Of a DNA stretch of 16,975 bases, positions 6,701 to 13,395 are shown in pieces. This stretch comes from CAYMGQ01 sp964390055 (lineage in GTDB: Bacteria > Bacillota > Clostridia > Peptostreptococcales > Natronincolaceae): assembly GCA_964390055.1 (NCBI GenBank), contig CAYMGQ010000022.1, positions 1-16,975 on the forward strand. The letters run 5' to 3'. A program made the translations under genes and the position numbers. Positions within the stretch are counted from its first letter, which is position 1, and every line of letters begins with the position of its first letter. The notes below the pieces were generated by a model that was given only the letters and a program-made list of their open reading frames with translations, searched no databases and had not been told where the DNA came from.

Positions 6701-7393
6701 AAGGGTGTTACCGCAACTGAAAAAGCAGTGGTAGCCAATGGTGGCTCTGTTGAAATAAAGTTCACAGCTCAGACAATGGCTGAAAGCGTTGCTTCACACG
6801 CCAGTGATATTAAAATCGCCGCACAGTCAAGTGGTGAAACAGTCGGTACTTATCTTAATTTATCGGTACTGAAAACAGTAACTCCGTCTGGTGGCGTTGC
6901 CACCGTTACAACTCTTGTTGAGCTGCCAAGTCTAATCGAAATACAGATTCCTCTTGATACTGCACTGCAAGGCAAAACGGGCTATGTCATCTATCGTTAT
7001 CATGGCACAACCGTTGATACCATTACAACAGTTAAAAATGCAGACGGAGAGTATATTGTAATATCGGACGACAATAAGACGATTTCACTATTTGTTAAGA
7101 AATTCTCCACCTATGCGATTGCATATAAGACTGCAACAGACAGTGATTCCGGTAATGGTACTTCAGGTACTGGAGGCACAGGCACTGGAGGCACAGGTAC
7201 TGATATCATAGGCACTGATACTACAGGTGCAGGTTCTTCAAGCGACAGCTCCACAAGTGGGACCAAAAACCCTCTGACAGGTGACAGCAGCCCATCTGCA
7301 TTACCACTGTTGGCAACGCTTGGGTTGACAATGCTGATACTTGGAACTTTACTCAAAGGCAAGAAAAGCAAAAAGAATGGCTCTGCTTGTTAA
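3704..7393 (+). CDS. Modular cell-wall-anchored surface protein with GLUG, Ig-like and InlB B-repeats (1229 aa)
   Basis: ATG 3704 follows AAGGAGG (3690-3696). Residues 1-43 are a signal peptide (basic start, LALCMVLAMVPAG core, AFA-AG cleavage near 43). Then come a Trp-rich segment with TAAYFAGGTGTAADPYQI (about 60-80), seven GLUG-type repeats (about 207-402), each GGVVGxN...SVxxCQNSG, and a degenerate eighth near 423. A Big_2-like domain (445-532), a He_PIG Ig-like domain (533-621) with SLPAGLSLNASTGAITGTP, and a second Big_2-like domain (622-703) follow. Two InlB B/Flg_new repeats lie at 706-779 and 808-883, joined by an NPV/TPV linker. A carboxypeptidase-regulatory-like domain (881-965), a conserved module (970-1145), a Gly/Thr linker, the sorting motif NPLTGD (1189-1194), a membrane helix and KGKKSKK end it. 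It is probably a sortase-anchored adhesin; no sortase gene is present here. The gene is visibly richer in G+C than its neighbours up to about 6350. Confidence 0.93.
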   Translation: MEINKNKAKHTTASAVVKKCLSMVLALCMVLAMVPAGTITAFAAGDDSTTGSSIWDGTTAAYFAGGTGTAADPYQIATAEQLALMAYVINNDKARTVIKGGSSVDYATLNAAHYELTADINLNNTTGWKNWNLSNGQNYRTEFNRWWPIGVGNASDFAGTFDGCRHTVSGIYMFFTDSTHAGLFGNSSGTIENVKVADSYIYGKGYIGGVVGYNEGSVTSCQNSGTVLGDLAVTGGVVGYNNGGSVSHCQNSGIAGYITNQSEDSGDVGGVVGHSTGSVNYCQNSGAVSSNYSNTGGVVASNATGGSVSYCQNSGAVSNMRPNTTQSAVGGVVGSNVSSVTSCQNSGVLSAVGYIGGVVGSNQSGSVSSCQNSGALSGTSYIGGVVGYNLASVSNCFSPEGLVWIAPGDIGELRKPLPSRYYIGHIIGYNVGTSTGNSSSGFGTDISIDPTTATVTKGDTKAFALNGTGSNNVKWSVTGGVAGTALSNRSTTGVTLNVDASEPAATLCVTAIVYDSANMMVGATSATVTVVVPPSISTATLPNGTAGTAYWETFEATGTTPITWSVSSGSLPAGLSLNASTGAITGTPTASGTFIFTVKATNSAGSDTKDMSLIVTSTIASVMVTPNTVTVKKTNTQQFTAYVRGNGATTVTWAVTDGTSSRITQDGLLSVGGDETASNLIVTATSTVDSTKYGTATVTVSTPTTYTASFIGGTDAVGIPPTQAATAEKDTFALPANDFTKAGYTFAGWNDGTTTYQVGVTYKMPANDVSFTAQWTANASNPANPVNPITPVTPVTPVTPTTPTSTTYAASFSGGTYATGTAPTQAATVAGGTFSLPDNTFTKAGYTFASWNDGTTTYQAGATYKMPANAVTFTAQWTAITYNVTGNVVQVTSDKPVSVSGATVKLMQGLTQIGSTATTDTDGAFAISNAPNGTYNLVVSKDGITVTSFVVVNGADNAVGTITLPAGKQNSIVDVKPNTPDVIVGNLDKQFDRLVTDITKGVTATEKAVVANGGSVEIKFTAQTMAESVASHASDIKIAAQSSGETVGTYLNLSVLKTVTPSGGVATVTTLVELPSLIEIQIPLDTALQGKTGYVIYRYHGTTVDTITTVKNADGEYIVISDDNKTISLFVKKFSTYAIAYKTATDSDSGNGTSGTGGTGTGGTGTDIIGTDTTGAGSSSDSSTSGTKNPLTGDSSPSALPLLATLGLTMLILGTLLKGKKSKKNGSAC
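4320..4905 (+). repeat. GLUG repeat array inside the surface protein gene
   Basis: Seven in-frame units carry GGCGGCGTGGTTGGA-like blocks (near 4325, 4406, 4508, 4588, 4691, 4769 and 4850) and SVxxCQNSG blocks; spacing varies from about 78 to 103 bp. Six units keep CQNSG with one cysteine each; the seventh has CFSPEG. Such near-identical blocks can recombine and change the repeat number. Confidence 0.85.
5819..6345 (+). repeat. Two InlB B-repeat units with a 9-bp-period linker
   Basis: The two units start 306 bp apart (TAT 5819 and TAT 6125) and share long nearly identical stretches, including FTKAGYTF and WNDGTTTYQ. Between them 6043-6103 is a 9-bp tandem array encoding NPV/NPI/TPV, prone to slippage. 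A second small tandem array, GTGGTG-type, lies at about 7164-7200 before the sorting signal. Confidence 0.8.
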
Positions 7394-7431
7394 AACCGCA
7401 TGATTTTAGCGGCTGAACTGATCATTTAAAA

Positions 7432-7490
7432 AGACCGGTGAATTTTCATCTCGGAAGGATAACCCGAGGAAAATCACCGGTCTATTTTTA
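7432..7490 (+). terminator. Rho-independent terminator of the surface protein gene
   Basis: A long stem (7432-7454 with 7463-7483, starting AGACCGGTGA and ending TCACCGGTCT) has a short loop and is followed by TATTTTTA. It begins about 40 bp after the surface protein stop codon. Confidence 0.9.
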
Positions 7491-7577
7491 TGGATTGAGT
7501 TGTAGAACTAATATGTGAAAAGATAGGAAACGTAAGCTACTTTCTAAAGAACCTACAACTTGACGTTTATTTGATGT

Positions 7578-7799
7578 TTATTGGGATAAGAAGTGGCACT
7601 GCCGGATGCATTTTGTATTAAACTCGTGTCCTTTGCCACATTTGAATGCCACCAAGTCAGTTGGACTTGACTGTACACCTTCTATTAAAACTGGCGTATT
7701 TGCATTTGTACCTGCATTTGCAAAACTAACATTGTGTGTGCCATAATTAACACCCAAGTTAATAAGACAAAGCCCCCATAAGACAAACGCATCAATCAT
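7578..7799 (-). CDS. Small hypothetical ORF (73 aa), paralogous piece of the 2875 gene
   Basis: Residues about 17-41 (VNYGTHNVSFANAGTNANTP then VLIEG) match the short ORF at 2726-2875. The C-terminal part differs: LVAFKCGKGHEFNTKCIRQC contains several Cys and one His that could bind metal. The start ATG 7799 has no ribosome site or promoter, and the first 16 residues do not match the other copy, so the true 5' end was probably lost. It sits between the surface protein terminator and a hairpin at 7820-7861. Likely a gene fragment; the function of the family is not recognised. Confidence 0.4.
   Translation of the reverse strand: MIDAFVLWGLCLINLGVNYGTHNVSFANAGTNANTPVLIEGVQSSPTDLVAFKCGKGHEFNTKCIRQCHFLSQ
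7678..7749. repeat. 72-bp direct repeat, copy B
   Basis: Partner of 2772-2843 (67/72 identical, same orientation). Similarity stops at the same codon (after VLIEG) in both copies, while the 3' parts encode different cysteine-containing tails. Confidence 0.9.
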
Positions 7800-7819
7800 A
7801 AATTAATGATAAAAAGAAA

Positions 7820-7867
7820 TCCATATATCATCAGCTTTAGAAGCTGTTTGCGATATATGGAGTTTTT
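7820..7867 (+). terminator. Branched hairpin terminator
   Basis: Outer stem TCCATATATC (7820-7829) pairs with GATATATGGA (7852-7861). An inner hairpin CAGCTT/AAGCTG (7832-7837, 7841-7846) sits inside it, and TTTTT follows at 7863-7867. No plus-strand gene ends just before it, so it is an orphan or the tail of a lost gene. Confidence 0.6.
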
Positions 7868-7952
7868 ATAATATTTGTACGGATAATCTAAAATAAAGCT
7901 GATTTTAGGGATACTTAATTAAACTGCTTGTTTTATCTGTTTTCTAAGCTCT

Positions 7953-8799
7953 TTATCTGTTTTCCAAAGCACTTTTTATCTGATCTTCATTGAAATTGTT
8001 TAATAGAATGGAAAGGTTGTCTTCCATGTTCCATCCAAAAGTTTTTCTAATCCGCTGAATACTGCGGTTTCCCATGTGCGGTCTCACGAGCTTACAGAGT
8101 GAAAGCGCCATTTTGTTTATCAGACTATAGTTATTAAAAGCTGCTTATCCATGGTAGTATTGTCGTATTCCCTGAAAGAAGCATCCAGATACCAGTGAAA
8201 TCCAGTTTCAACTTCCCAATGACCTCGAATCGCATCGGCACAGAGTTCGATGTCCTTTAAGCTTGTGATATAGTAACGTGTCTCGGTTTTCTCTTTATTG
8301 GTAATTGTATTACAGGTATATTTTTCGTAGCATACAAAGTTACGCTGATTCTGCCATTCAACAACACCATTAAATTTATGTACTGCCTTTTTCAGGTAAT
8401 AACGTCTTATTTCTACCTGTCCATGTGCTTTTCGGAGGTTTCATAATAGCTATGGGCTGTGAATAGAGGCAGATATCATTGGATGCATCATATACATGCA
8501 GTGTCTGCAGATTCCGTATCTTTTCATCCGTATCATATTTGCGTCCAGTGCCTTTTTGTTCTTTTCCGTCAACACATATATGACGATATCGAGTTTCTTT
8601 TATTCCAAGGGATTTCTTCAAAGAATTTATGTTCTCTATCAGAAAAGAAACAGTAGCAGCCTGAAGCTGTTCTGAGTCAATTAGAGCAAAAACCCTGCGA
8701 AATGTATCATGGGAAGGGATTCCATTTTTTAAGTTCAGAAACTTTTTAAGCCAACGCAAATGGGCTTTCCCAAAATCTTCAATTTCTGCCCATTTGGAT
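7953..8799 (-). pseudogene. Decayed ISAs1-family transposase (H-repeat type)
   Basis: Three pieces of an ISAs1-type transposase follow in order. The first, to about 8440, encodes WAEIEDFGKAHLRWLKKFL, then GIPSHDTFRRVF and HICVDGKEQKG with the first catalytic Asp. The second, about 8415-8145, encodes VEIRRYYLKKAVHKFNG, then KTETRYYITSLKDIE and IRGHWEVETGFHWYLDASF, with the usual RGHWxxExxxHWxLDxxF motif. The third ends KMALSLCKLVRPHMGNRSIQ... with stop at 7953-7955. Around 8440 roughly 100 codons including the second catalytic Asp are missing and the frame shifts; near 8140 there is a second shift. The N-terminal ~60 residues are absent. It cannot make active enzyme. No terminal inverted repeats were found. 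Just past the stop, TTATCTGTTTTC is tandemly repeated with a 20-bp period (7933-7965). Confidence 0.88.
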
Positions 8800-9559
8800 G
8801 ATCTTAAGGATTTCTTTCATATTGAAACTAAGCAAATTGATAAAAAGGCTAAAGTAAAAAAGACTATAGCTGATAAACATAGTAGGAGACATGGTAATAT
8901 GTTTTATTTACCCCCAAAAAGAACAGCAATCATTGAAACGTTTGTAAAGTCTAGAGGAAAAACAAAGGGCAGTGAAAATAGGCATAATATAGTCCACTTA
9001 CTATATAACAATCTAGTTCAAATTGTAGATAGAGAAAAAGCGAAAAACAAAGTGATTTTATTTAATATCGAATTTATCGTAAACCCGTTATCACGTAGAG
9101 AGCTAGAGGTTACATTTAGATGCATTGATAATATTAAACCTTATGGATTCTATAAATATACAAACGAAGATTTTGCAGATAAATTAGGAATATCAGTAGA
9201 AGATCTGTTCAATTATAACAAGTCCATGAAGATAAAAAATAATTATAGTAAAACAAATAATAAAGATAAAAAAGCGAAAAGAGATAAAAAAATACTTGAA
9301 GCCTATGCTGAATCTGGGTCTTTTAGTTCTGCAGCAAAATCCGCAAGAGTTAGTTTAAATACAGCGAAAAAATTTATTAAGATTATTAAAATCAGATCTT
9401 CCGGATATATATGAATTTATGAATGATTGCATGGTGAATCATCATTTTGTTTTATATAAAAAGGAGTTTAATGTAATCGCAAAAGCTGTTTATGATAAAT
9501 TCGGATTAGAATATGAGCATGTGAATATTGCGTTATTCCCATATTTGCAAATTATCTAG
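8791..9559 (+). pseudogene. Truncated, frameshifted DNA-binding (replication-like) protein
   Basis: The frame emerges directly from the ISAs1 remnant (no start codon with a ribosome site; TTG 8794 is only the first possible one) and is open to TGA 9412-9414. A central part, SENRHNIVHLLYNNL then NPLSRRELEVTFRCID, recalls the C-terminal helical domain of primase/Rep-type proteins of mobile elements. The end, AKRDKKILEAYAESGSFSSA followed by AKSARVSLNTAKKFIK, looks like a helix-turn-helix. A shift of one frame near 9395 continues sensibly as DLPDIYEFMNDCMVNHHFVL and on to TAG 9557-9559. So the gene lost its 5' end to the ISAs1 copy, acquired a frameshift, and is followed 20 bp later by an IS1380 element. 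The replication role is a tentative resemblance. Confidence 0.55.
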
Positions 9560-9578
9560 TGAGAATAATAGAATTTAA

Positions 9579-11243
9579 CCTGAATTATTCACAATGATTT
9601 TTTTATAGAATAATTCGTTCTACAAACTGTACATTTCATAAAGTTACCTATAATCAGTTTATTGCTTCTTAAAAAAGAGCGCACTAACCCCGTTGTTTCC
9701 AATTGTATATGATTTCAGGTTTTCAATGTACACGTAAAGTTGCTATTCCAAATTTGGATACAGTCGCCTTATATTATCAAGAGTTTCATAAAATTCCTCT
9801 TGATATGGGCAGCTACTACAAAGCTTGAATGTTATATATCTTGCTGAATGGATTACTTTTGCAGCAATCTTTATCAGTTTTAAACGTATTGTGTCTATCT
9901 GCATCTTTCGCATTTTAGCAGGTAATACGAGACGTTTGAACCAATTGAATAAGTTGTATGCCAACATACTTAACTGTAGACGGTTTTCGTTAACTATTTT
10001 TGTATGGCTGCTCATAGATTCAAAGTTGAATCCTGACTTTGATTCCTTGATGAAATTTTCCATGCGTCCACGATTACAGTAAAACTGAATTAATTGGCAT
10101 GGTTCAAGGTCCATATTTGTCACAATGAACGTGTACATGTAAGTGAACTGATTATAAGGTTTTTCAACCTTGCGGACAACTCGCCTTGGATAGTTCCAGC
10201 TTTTGGCCTGATACATGAATTCACCGAAGCATACTGCATAGTCAAGTTTATTTGTTTTGGTTGCATAATCCAATTCGGCCTCAACATGTTTCACAGCTCT
10301 GTAAAGATTCTGGTTTGCTTTTAATCTAATTGCATAAGAACAGCTATTGTGTTCAGCTTGTTCAAACAGTGCTGGTACGGCAAATCCACTATCACCACGG
10401 AGGTATAACCTGGTGTTTTCGTAGATTGATTGGTATTCATCTAGCAACGGCTGGAGGAAATCGACTACACCTGTCGAAGAATAAGCAGCGCCCTCTCTTA
10501 ACTGAATTTTCAGCAAGTCACCATTTAGTCCATCATAGCAAACAAGAGGATGGTAACCATTTGATGAATAATGAAAGTTAAAACCTTCACCTTCTTGTTT
10601 ACCATAAGTTGCAAGCAAAGTTGAATCGAGATCAAGAAGCACCATTTCAGGATTGTTGATTGAATAAATCCTTTGACGTAAATCTTGGTTAATCACTTCA
10701 AACTGAGCCAAAGTATCTTCGTCCATACGGCTAAAGAATCGAGACATTGTAGGTTGTGAAGCAAGGCCTTCTTTGTTAAGAATGGCATTTAATACAGGCT
10801 CATTCGTTAATTCGTCAGAATCATCATCTGAAAAATATCCAGCGATGATTTGATAAAGTTTTTGGCAGAGATTTTCATCATCTGTATGAAATCGATTAGA
10901 TTTATCATTGGTTTTGAACTTTTGTTTGATAAGTTTTTCAAAATCTATTTTGTGGGAAAATTCTTTTATTAAGAATAATCCTGCATCGGAGGATAAATCA
11001 CCTCCGTTGAAATTTATTTTAATCTTTTTATTGCAATTTAAGTGCTGTTCTACTAAACTATACATATAGGTTTCTCCTTTGTTGGTTTTTGTTCGCACTT
11101 AAATTTTAACAAAGTTGAAGCCTTTTTTCTATATAATTTTGTGATAAATATTTCACTTAAAAAGTGAAATGCAATATAAGATGAAAATACAGTAACTACC
11201 TGGTTCTACGCACCATTTATTGAATTATTATGAATAATTCAGG
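9579..11243 (-). mobile_element. IS1380-family insertion sequence, copy 2 (distinct type)
   Basis: About 1665 bp. The ends are a perfect inverted repeat: CCTGAATTATTCA at 9579-9591 and TGAATAATTCAGG at 11231-11243. TTAA lies beside the left end and, one base out, the right end, so the target duplication is uncertain. The transposase differs clearly from copies 1 and 3 (about two thirds identical by eye), so it is a different IS of the same family. The upstream palindrome is ATTTCACTT/AAGTGAAAT (near 11150-11170). Confidence 0.87.
9743..11065 (-). CDS. IS1380-family DDE transposase (440 aa)
   Basis: Moves its own IS. The DDE residues lie in LLDLDSTLLATYG, LRGDSGFAVP and CNRGRMENFIKESKSGFNFE, matching copy 1. 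The start is ATG 11065 (MYSLVEQHLNC), 8 nt from AAAGGAGA; an in-frame ATG at 11098 lies upstream of that ribosome site and is unlikely to be used. The C-terminus has the same ARYITFKLCSSCPYQ motif. Length and reading frame are complete, so the protein is probably active. A 49-bp stretch at 10977-11025 is identical to 1501-1549 of copy 1 although the rest has diverged. Confidence 0.92.
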   Translation of the reverse strand: MYSLVEQHLNCNKKIKINFNGGDLSSDAGLFLIKEFSHKIDFEKLIKQKFKTNDKSNRFHTDDENLCQKLYQIIAGYFSDDDSDELTNEPVLNAILNKEGLASQPTMSRFFSRMDEDTLAQFEVINQDLRQRIYSINNPEMVLLDLDSTLLATYGKQEGEGFNFHYSSNGYHPLVCYDGLNGDLLKIQLREGAAYSSTGVVDFLQPLLDEYQSIYENTRLYLRGDSGFAVPALFEQAEHNSCSYAIRLKANQNLYRAVKHVEAELDYATKTNKLDYAVCFGEFMYQAKSWNYPRRVVRKVEKPYNQFTYMYTFIVTNMDLEPCQLIQFYCNRGRMENFIKESKSGFNFESMSSHTKIVNENRLQLSMLAYNLFNWFKRLVLPAKMRKMQIDTIRLKLIKIAAKVIHSARYITFKLCSSCPYQEEFYETLDNIRRLYPNLE

Positions 11244-11322
11244 TTTAATAAATAAAATGTAAGTTAGACTTGGTCTGGCTTATTTGTGATGCTTAATAAA
11301 AAGGAATGAAAGGAAAATCAAG

Positions 11323-11361
11323 ATCTATGCTGCAATAAAATAAGCAGTGTAGATTTTTTTT
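11323..11361 (+). terminator. Orphan rho-independent terminator
   Basis: ATCTATGCTGC (11323-11333) pairs with GCAGTGTAGAT (11344-11354), with two imperfect positions, followed by eight Ts. No gene precedes it on the plus strand, because an IS1380 element ends 80 bp upstream. It is probably the tail of a gene that was lost. Confidence 0.7.
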
Positions 11362-11404
11362 ATGCTTAAATAATGAAAATACACTATTTTGATTGTTCTG
11401 ATAG

Positions 11405-11700
11405 GATTTTCAGTCATTTGAAAATCATGGGGTGTCAAAAAGAAGGTTACTGTTTAGTATATAGTGTCTCCCTTCTAAGTTTAGTAGCATTCCGCTTTTT
11501 TTTCATGGCGGACCATAATTTTTTTGCGTAGAACTATTACATTGGCGATTTCCGCAACCGGGGAAATTCACTTCGGCTTGCCCGCAAAAAAATTATGGGG
11601 AGAAATTAGGAATTATTGACTAAAATCACATGTCCAGCGAAACGCGAATCAGAAATTCGACATAATACACGCGCGAATGGAACGCGTAACGTAAGCAGTT
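11405..11700. other. Hairpin-rich noncoding block, origin-like, function unknown
   Basis: Several inverted repeats follow one another. GATTTTCA/TGAAAATC lies at 11405-11426, TCCGC/GCGGA at 11491-11512, and a perfect 16-bp pair CCATAATTTTTTTGCG (11513-11528) with 11583-11598 encloses a 54-nt loop. Inside that loop, ATTTCC and GGAAAT form another hairpin. Beyond, 11635-11695 is CG-rich with CGCGAAT and AACGCG each repeated. No convincing gene overlaps; a minus-strand 19-codon basic ORF starts at 11506 without a ribosome site. Dense hairpins of this sort are typical of transfer or replication origins of mobile elements, or of a structured RNA; neither can be decided here. Confidence 0.5.
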
Positions 11701-11740
11701 AGATTCTACATTTTCGGTATAAGAAGTATATCATTTAATA

Positions 11741-11780
11741 GCCTAGTTAAGGGTTGCGGGTCCGATTCCCGTTATCCGCT
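11741..11780 (+). pseudogene. tRNA(Gly)-like 3' half
   Basis: The geometry is that of a tRNA 3' end: T stem GCGGG (11756-11760), 7-nt T loop TCCGATT, closing CCCGT (11768-11772), a 7-nt acceptor strand TATCCGC (11773-11779) and a discriminator T, followed by a T run. Counting back 12 nt from the T stem gives GCC (11741-11743), a glycine anticodon position. No matching 5' acceptor (GCGGATA) lies upstream, and T55 is C, so this is only a remnant. Integrative elements often carry or restore such 3' halves. Confidence 0.5.
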
Positions 11781-11890
11781 TATTTTTTTTGTATAAATTT
11801 TGATATTTACTATATTTAGACTATATTTATTTAATAATTTAATAATTTAAACTTGATTACCTCGTTTACTTTTTGAATCCCATCTATTCG

Positions 11891-11946
11891 AAAAAGACTG
11901 GCTCATTTACATTACTATTAATTAATGTTGATGAACTAGTCTTTTT
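11891..11946 (-). terminator. Terminator downstream of the kinase gene (bidirectional)
   Basis: AAAAAGACTGGCTCAT (11891-11906) pairs with ATGAACTAGTCTTTTT (11931-11946) at 14 of 16 positions, with wobble at the others; T runs occur on both strands. It lies about 105 bp after the kinase stop codon and probably ends the regulator-kinase operon. Confidence 0.75.
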
Positions 11947-12051
11947 ATTTTTCTAAAATAGGTACTCTTCATTTGGATTTAATTTTTTATAATTATTTTT
12001 TTGATGGTCTTTACTCGTTTTATCCAATGTCCTTAAATTTTAGAATTTCCT

Positions 12052-13383
12052 TTACACATCTACATCTAGCACAAATATATCGCCCTCAATTTTGCAGACT
12101 ACAAAGCCTCCGACGGACTCTACTGCGTCACGAATACTAGTTAGTCCATATCCATGACCCTCACCCTCCTTGGTGGAACGTGGCAACCCATTGTCCATAA
12201 TCAACTTGTTATCAAAGTGATTGGTGACGCGAAATAAGAAATGGTTCTGCTTCGTTTTGACCTGCAATCTGACATAACGCTGCTCAGTTGGCAGTTTTAA
12301 TGAAGCTTCCAAGGCGTTTTGCAAAGCATTGTTTAGTGCAAGACACATTTCCACATGGTGAAGTTCTATTCTACCCGATTGTATATCATGTTCAAAGGCT
12401 GTTTCATTCTCTGTAAAGAGCGCTGCATAGTTAGTCACTACTGCGTTGAGATATGGATCATTGGAATACAGCTTTTTTTGATGGCTTTGGGCATAACTGA
12501 CAAGGTTTTTGAGATAACAAGTCGCTTCGTCTTTGTTATCCTCCTCAAGTAGTTGGGTGACTGTTGTTATGTGTCCGTTCATATCGTGTTTCATACGGCG
12601 TATCTCTTCCTGATTGTGAAGCTGTACTTCGTAATATCGTTGCTGTGCTTCTTTCTCAAAAATCAATCGGTCAGAGGTAGCCTTCTGTTGCGTATATTTC
12701 AGTGTTGATATTGTGCTGTAAAGGTATAAGGCAAGCACAGCGACACTAAAAAGGCAAAGTGCAATCATTGCCCAAATAATCTTTATATCGGAATATGGGT
12801 TTAAAGCAAAGGCGTAGTCAGAGCAGAAATCGATGATAAGCTTGGCTGAAAGGGAAAAGCTGGCAAGCACGACCCAGTTTTGACGACGTAGCTGAGTTTG
12901 AATCAGTTTGCGACCTTTCTCACGAAGTACTAGCCAGCAGACAAGTAAAATAAGCGAGTACATTACTACAAGCACCAGTGACACCGATACACCGACTTGC
13001 AAGTTTCCTCCAACCGCTGCGTTGAGTGGAATATGCAGAATATAACCGCCGAATGTAAATAATCGGTTGAGGATGCCCTGCGTGAGAATAAGGGTAATAA
13101 TTGCTCCAAAACGCTCTTTAAAGGCAATTAGCACCATAATAGCGACCCAATATCCGAGGCAGGTCATCAAAATGCTGTAGGATTGGGGCTCATCGAGCAC
13201 TGCTGTAAGCAATTCATAAATCATGGGCAAGGCAATAAAAGACAATGCCAACATCATAGGGTAGAGCCACCACTTGAAGCGTGGTCTAAGGAAGCAAGAA
13301 TACAACAGCATACCGCCAATTGCTACAGTGACGGCACCTGGATTGTGCCATATCACTTCCCAGACATGTGTTAAATAGGTCAT
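12052..13383 (-). CDS. GHKL sensor histidine kinase (AgrC/ComD-type, 443 aa)
   Basis: The N-terminal half is a membrane sensor with about six or seven hydrophobic segments (roughly 13-31, 38-60, 70-88, 93-108, 128-152, 168-187, 199-223). A coiled linker (about 228-262) leads to the phosphoacceptor box RRMKHDMNGH with H266. The ATPase part shows the N box NNALQNALEA (351-360) and the G box GHGYGL (409-414). This is the HPK10-like class that partners LytTR regulators, and the regulator gene is directly upstream (12 nt gap, own AGGAGG). No AgrB/AgrD-like peptide genes are near, so the signal is unknown. The zinc-ribbon membrane protein encoded divergently is a candidate partner by position only. 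The frame is complete. Confidence 0.93.
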   Translation of the reverse strand: MTYLTHVWEVIWHNPGAVTVAIGGMLLYSCFLRPRFKWWLYPMMLALSFIALPMIYELLTAVLDEPQSYSILMTCLGYWVAIMVLIAFKERFGAIITLILTQGILNRLFTFGGYILHIPLNAAVGGNLQVGVSVSLVLVVMYSLILLVCWLVLREKGRKLIQTQLRRQNWVVLASFSLSAKLIIDFCSDYAFALNPYSDIKIIWAMIALCLFSVAVLALYLYSTISTLKYTQQKATSDRLIFEKEAQQRYYEVQLHNQEEIRRMKHDMNGHITTVTQLLEEDNKDEATCYLKNLVSYAQSHQKKLYSNDPYLNAVVTNYAALFTENETAFEHDIQSGRIELHHVEMCLALNNALQNALEASLKLPTEQRYVRLQVKTKQNHFLFRVTNHFDNKLIMDNGLPRSTKEGEGHGYGLTSIRDAVESVGGFVVCKIEGDIFVLDVDV

Positions 13384-13395
13384 TTTGTTGCCTCC

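Noticed and set aside
8459..8656. 65-codon plus-strand frame
   Set aside because: Antisense to recognisable ISAs1 transposase sequence.
9825..10581. Three plus-strand frames within the second IS1380 element
   Set aside because: Antisense to the intact transposase, whose DDE motifs settle the coding strand.
11066..11098. Upstream ATG extending the second IS1380 transposase by 11 residues
   Set aside because: The AAAGGAGA ribosome site lies between it and ATG 11065, and the extra residues overlap that site.
12355..12552. Short frames opposite the kinase gene (also 13183-13374)
   Set aside because: Antisense to well-defined GHKL and membrane segments; no signals.
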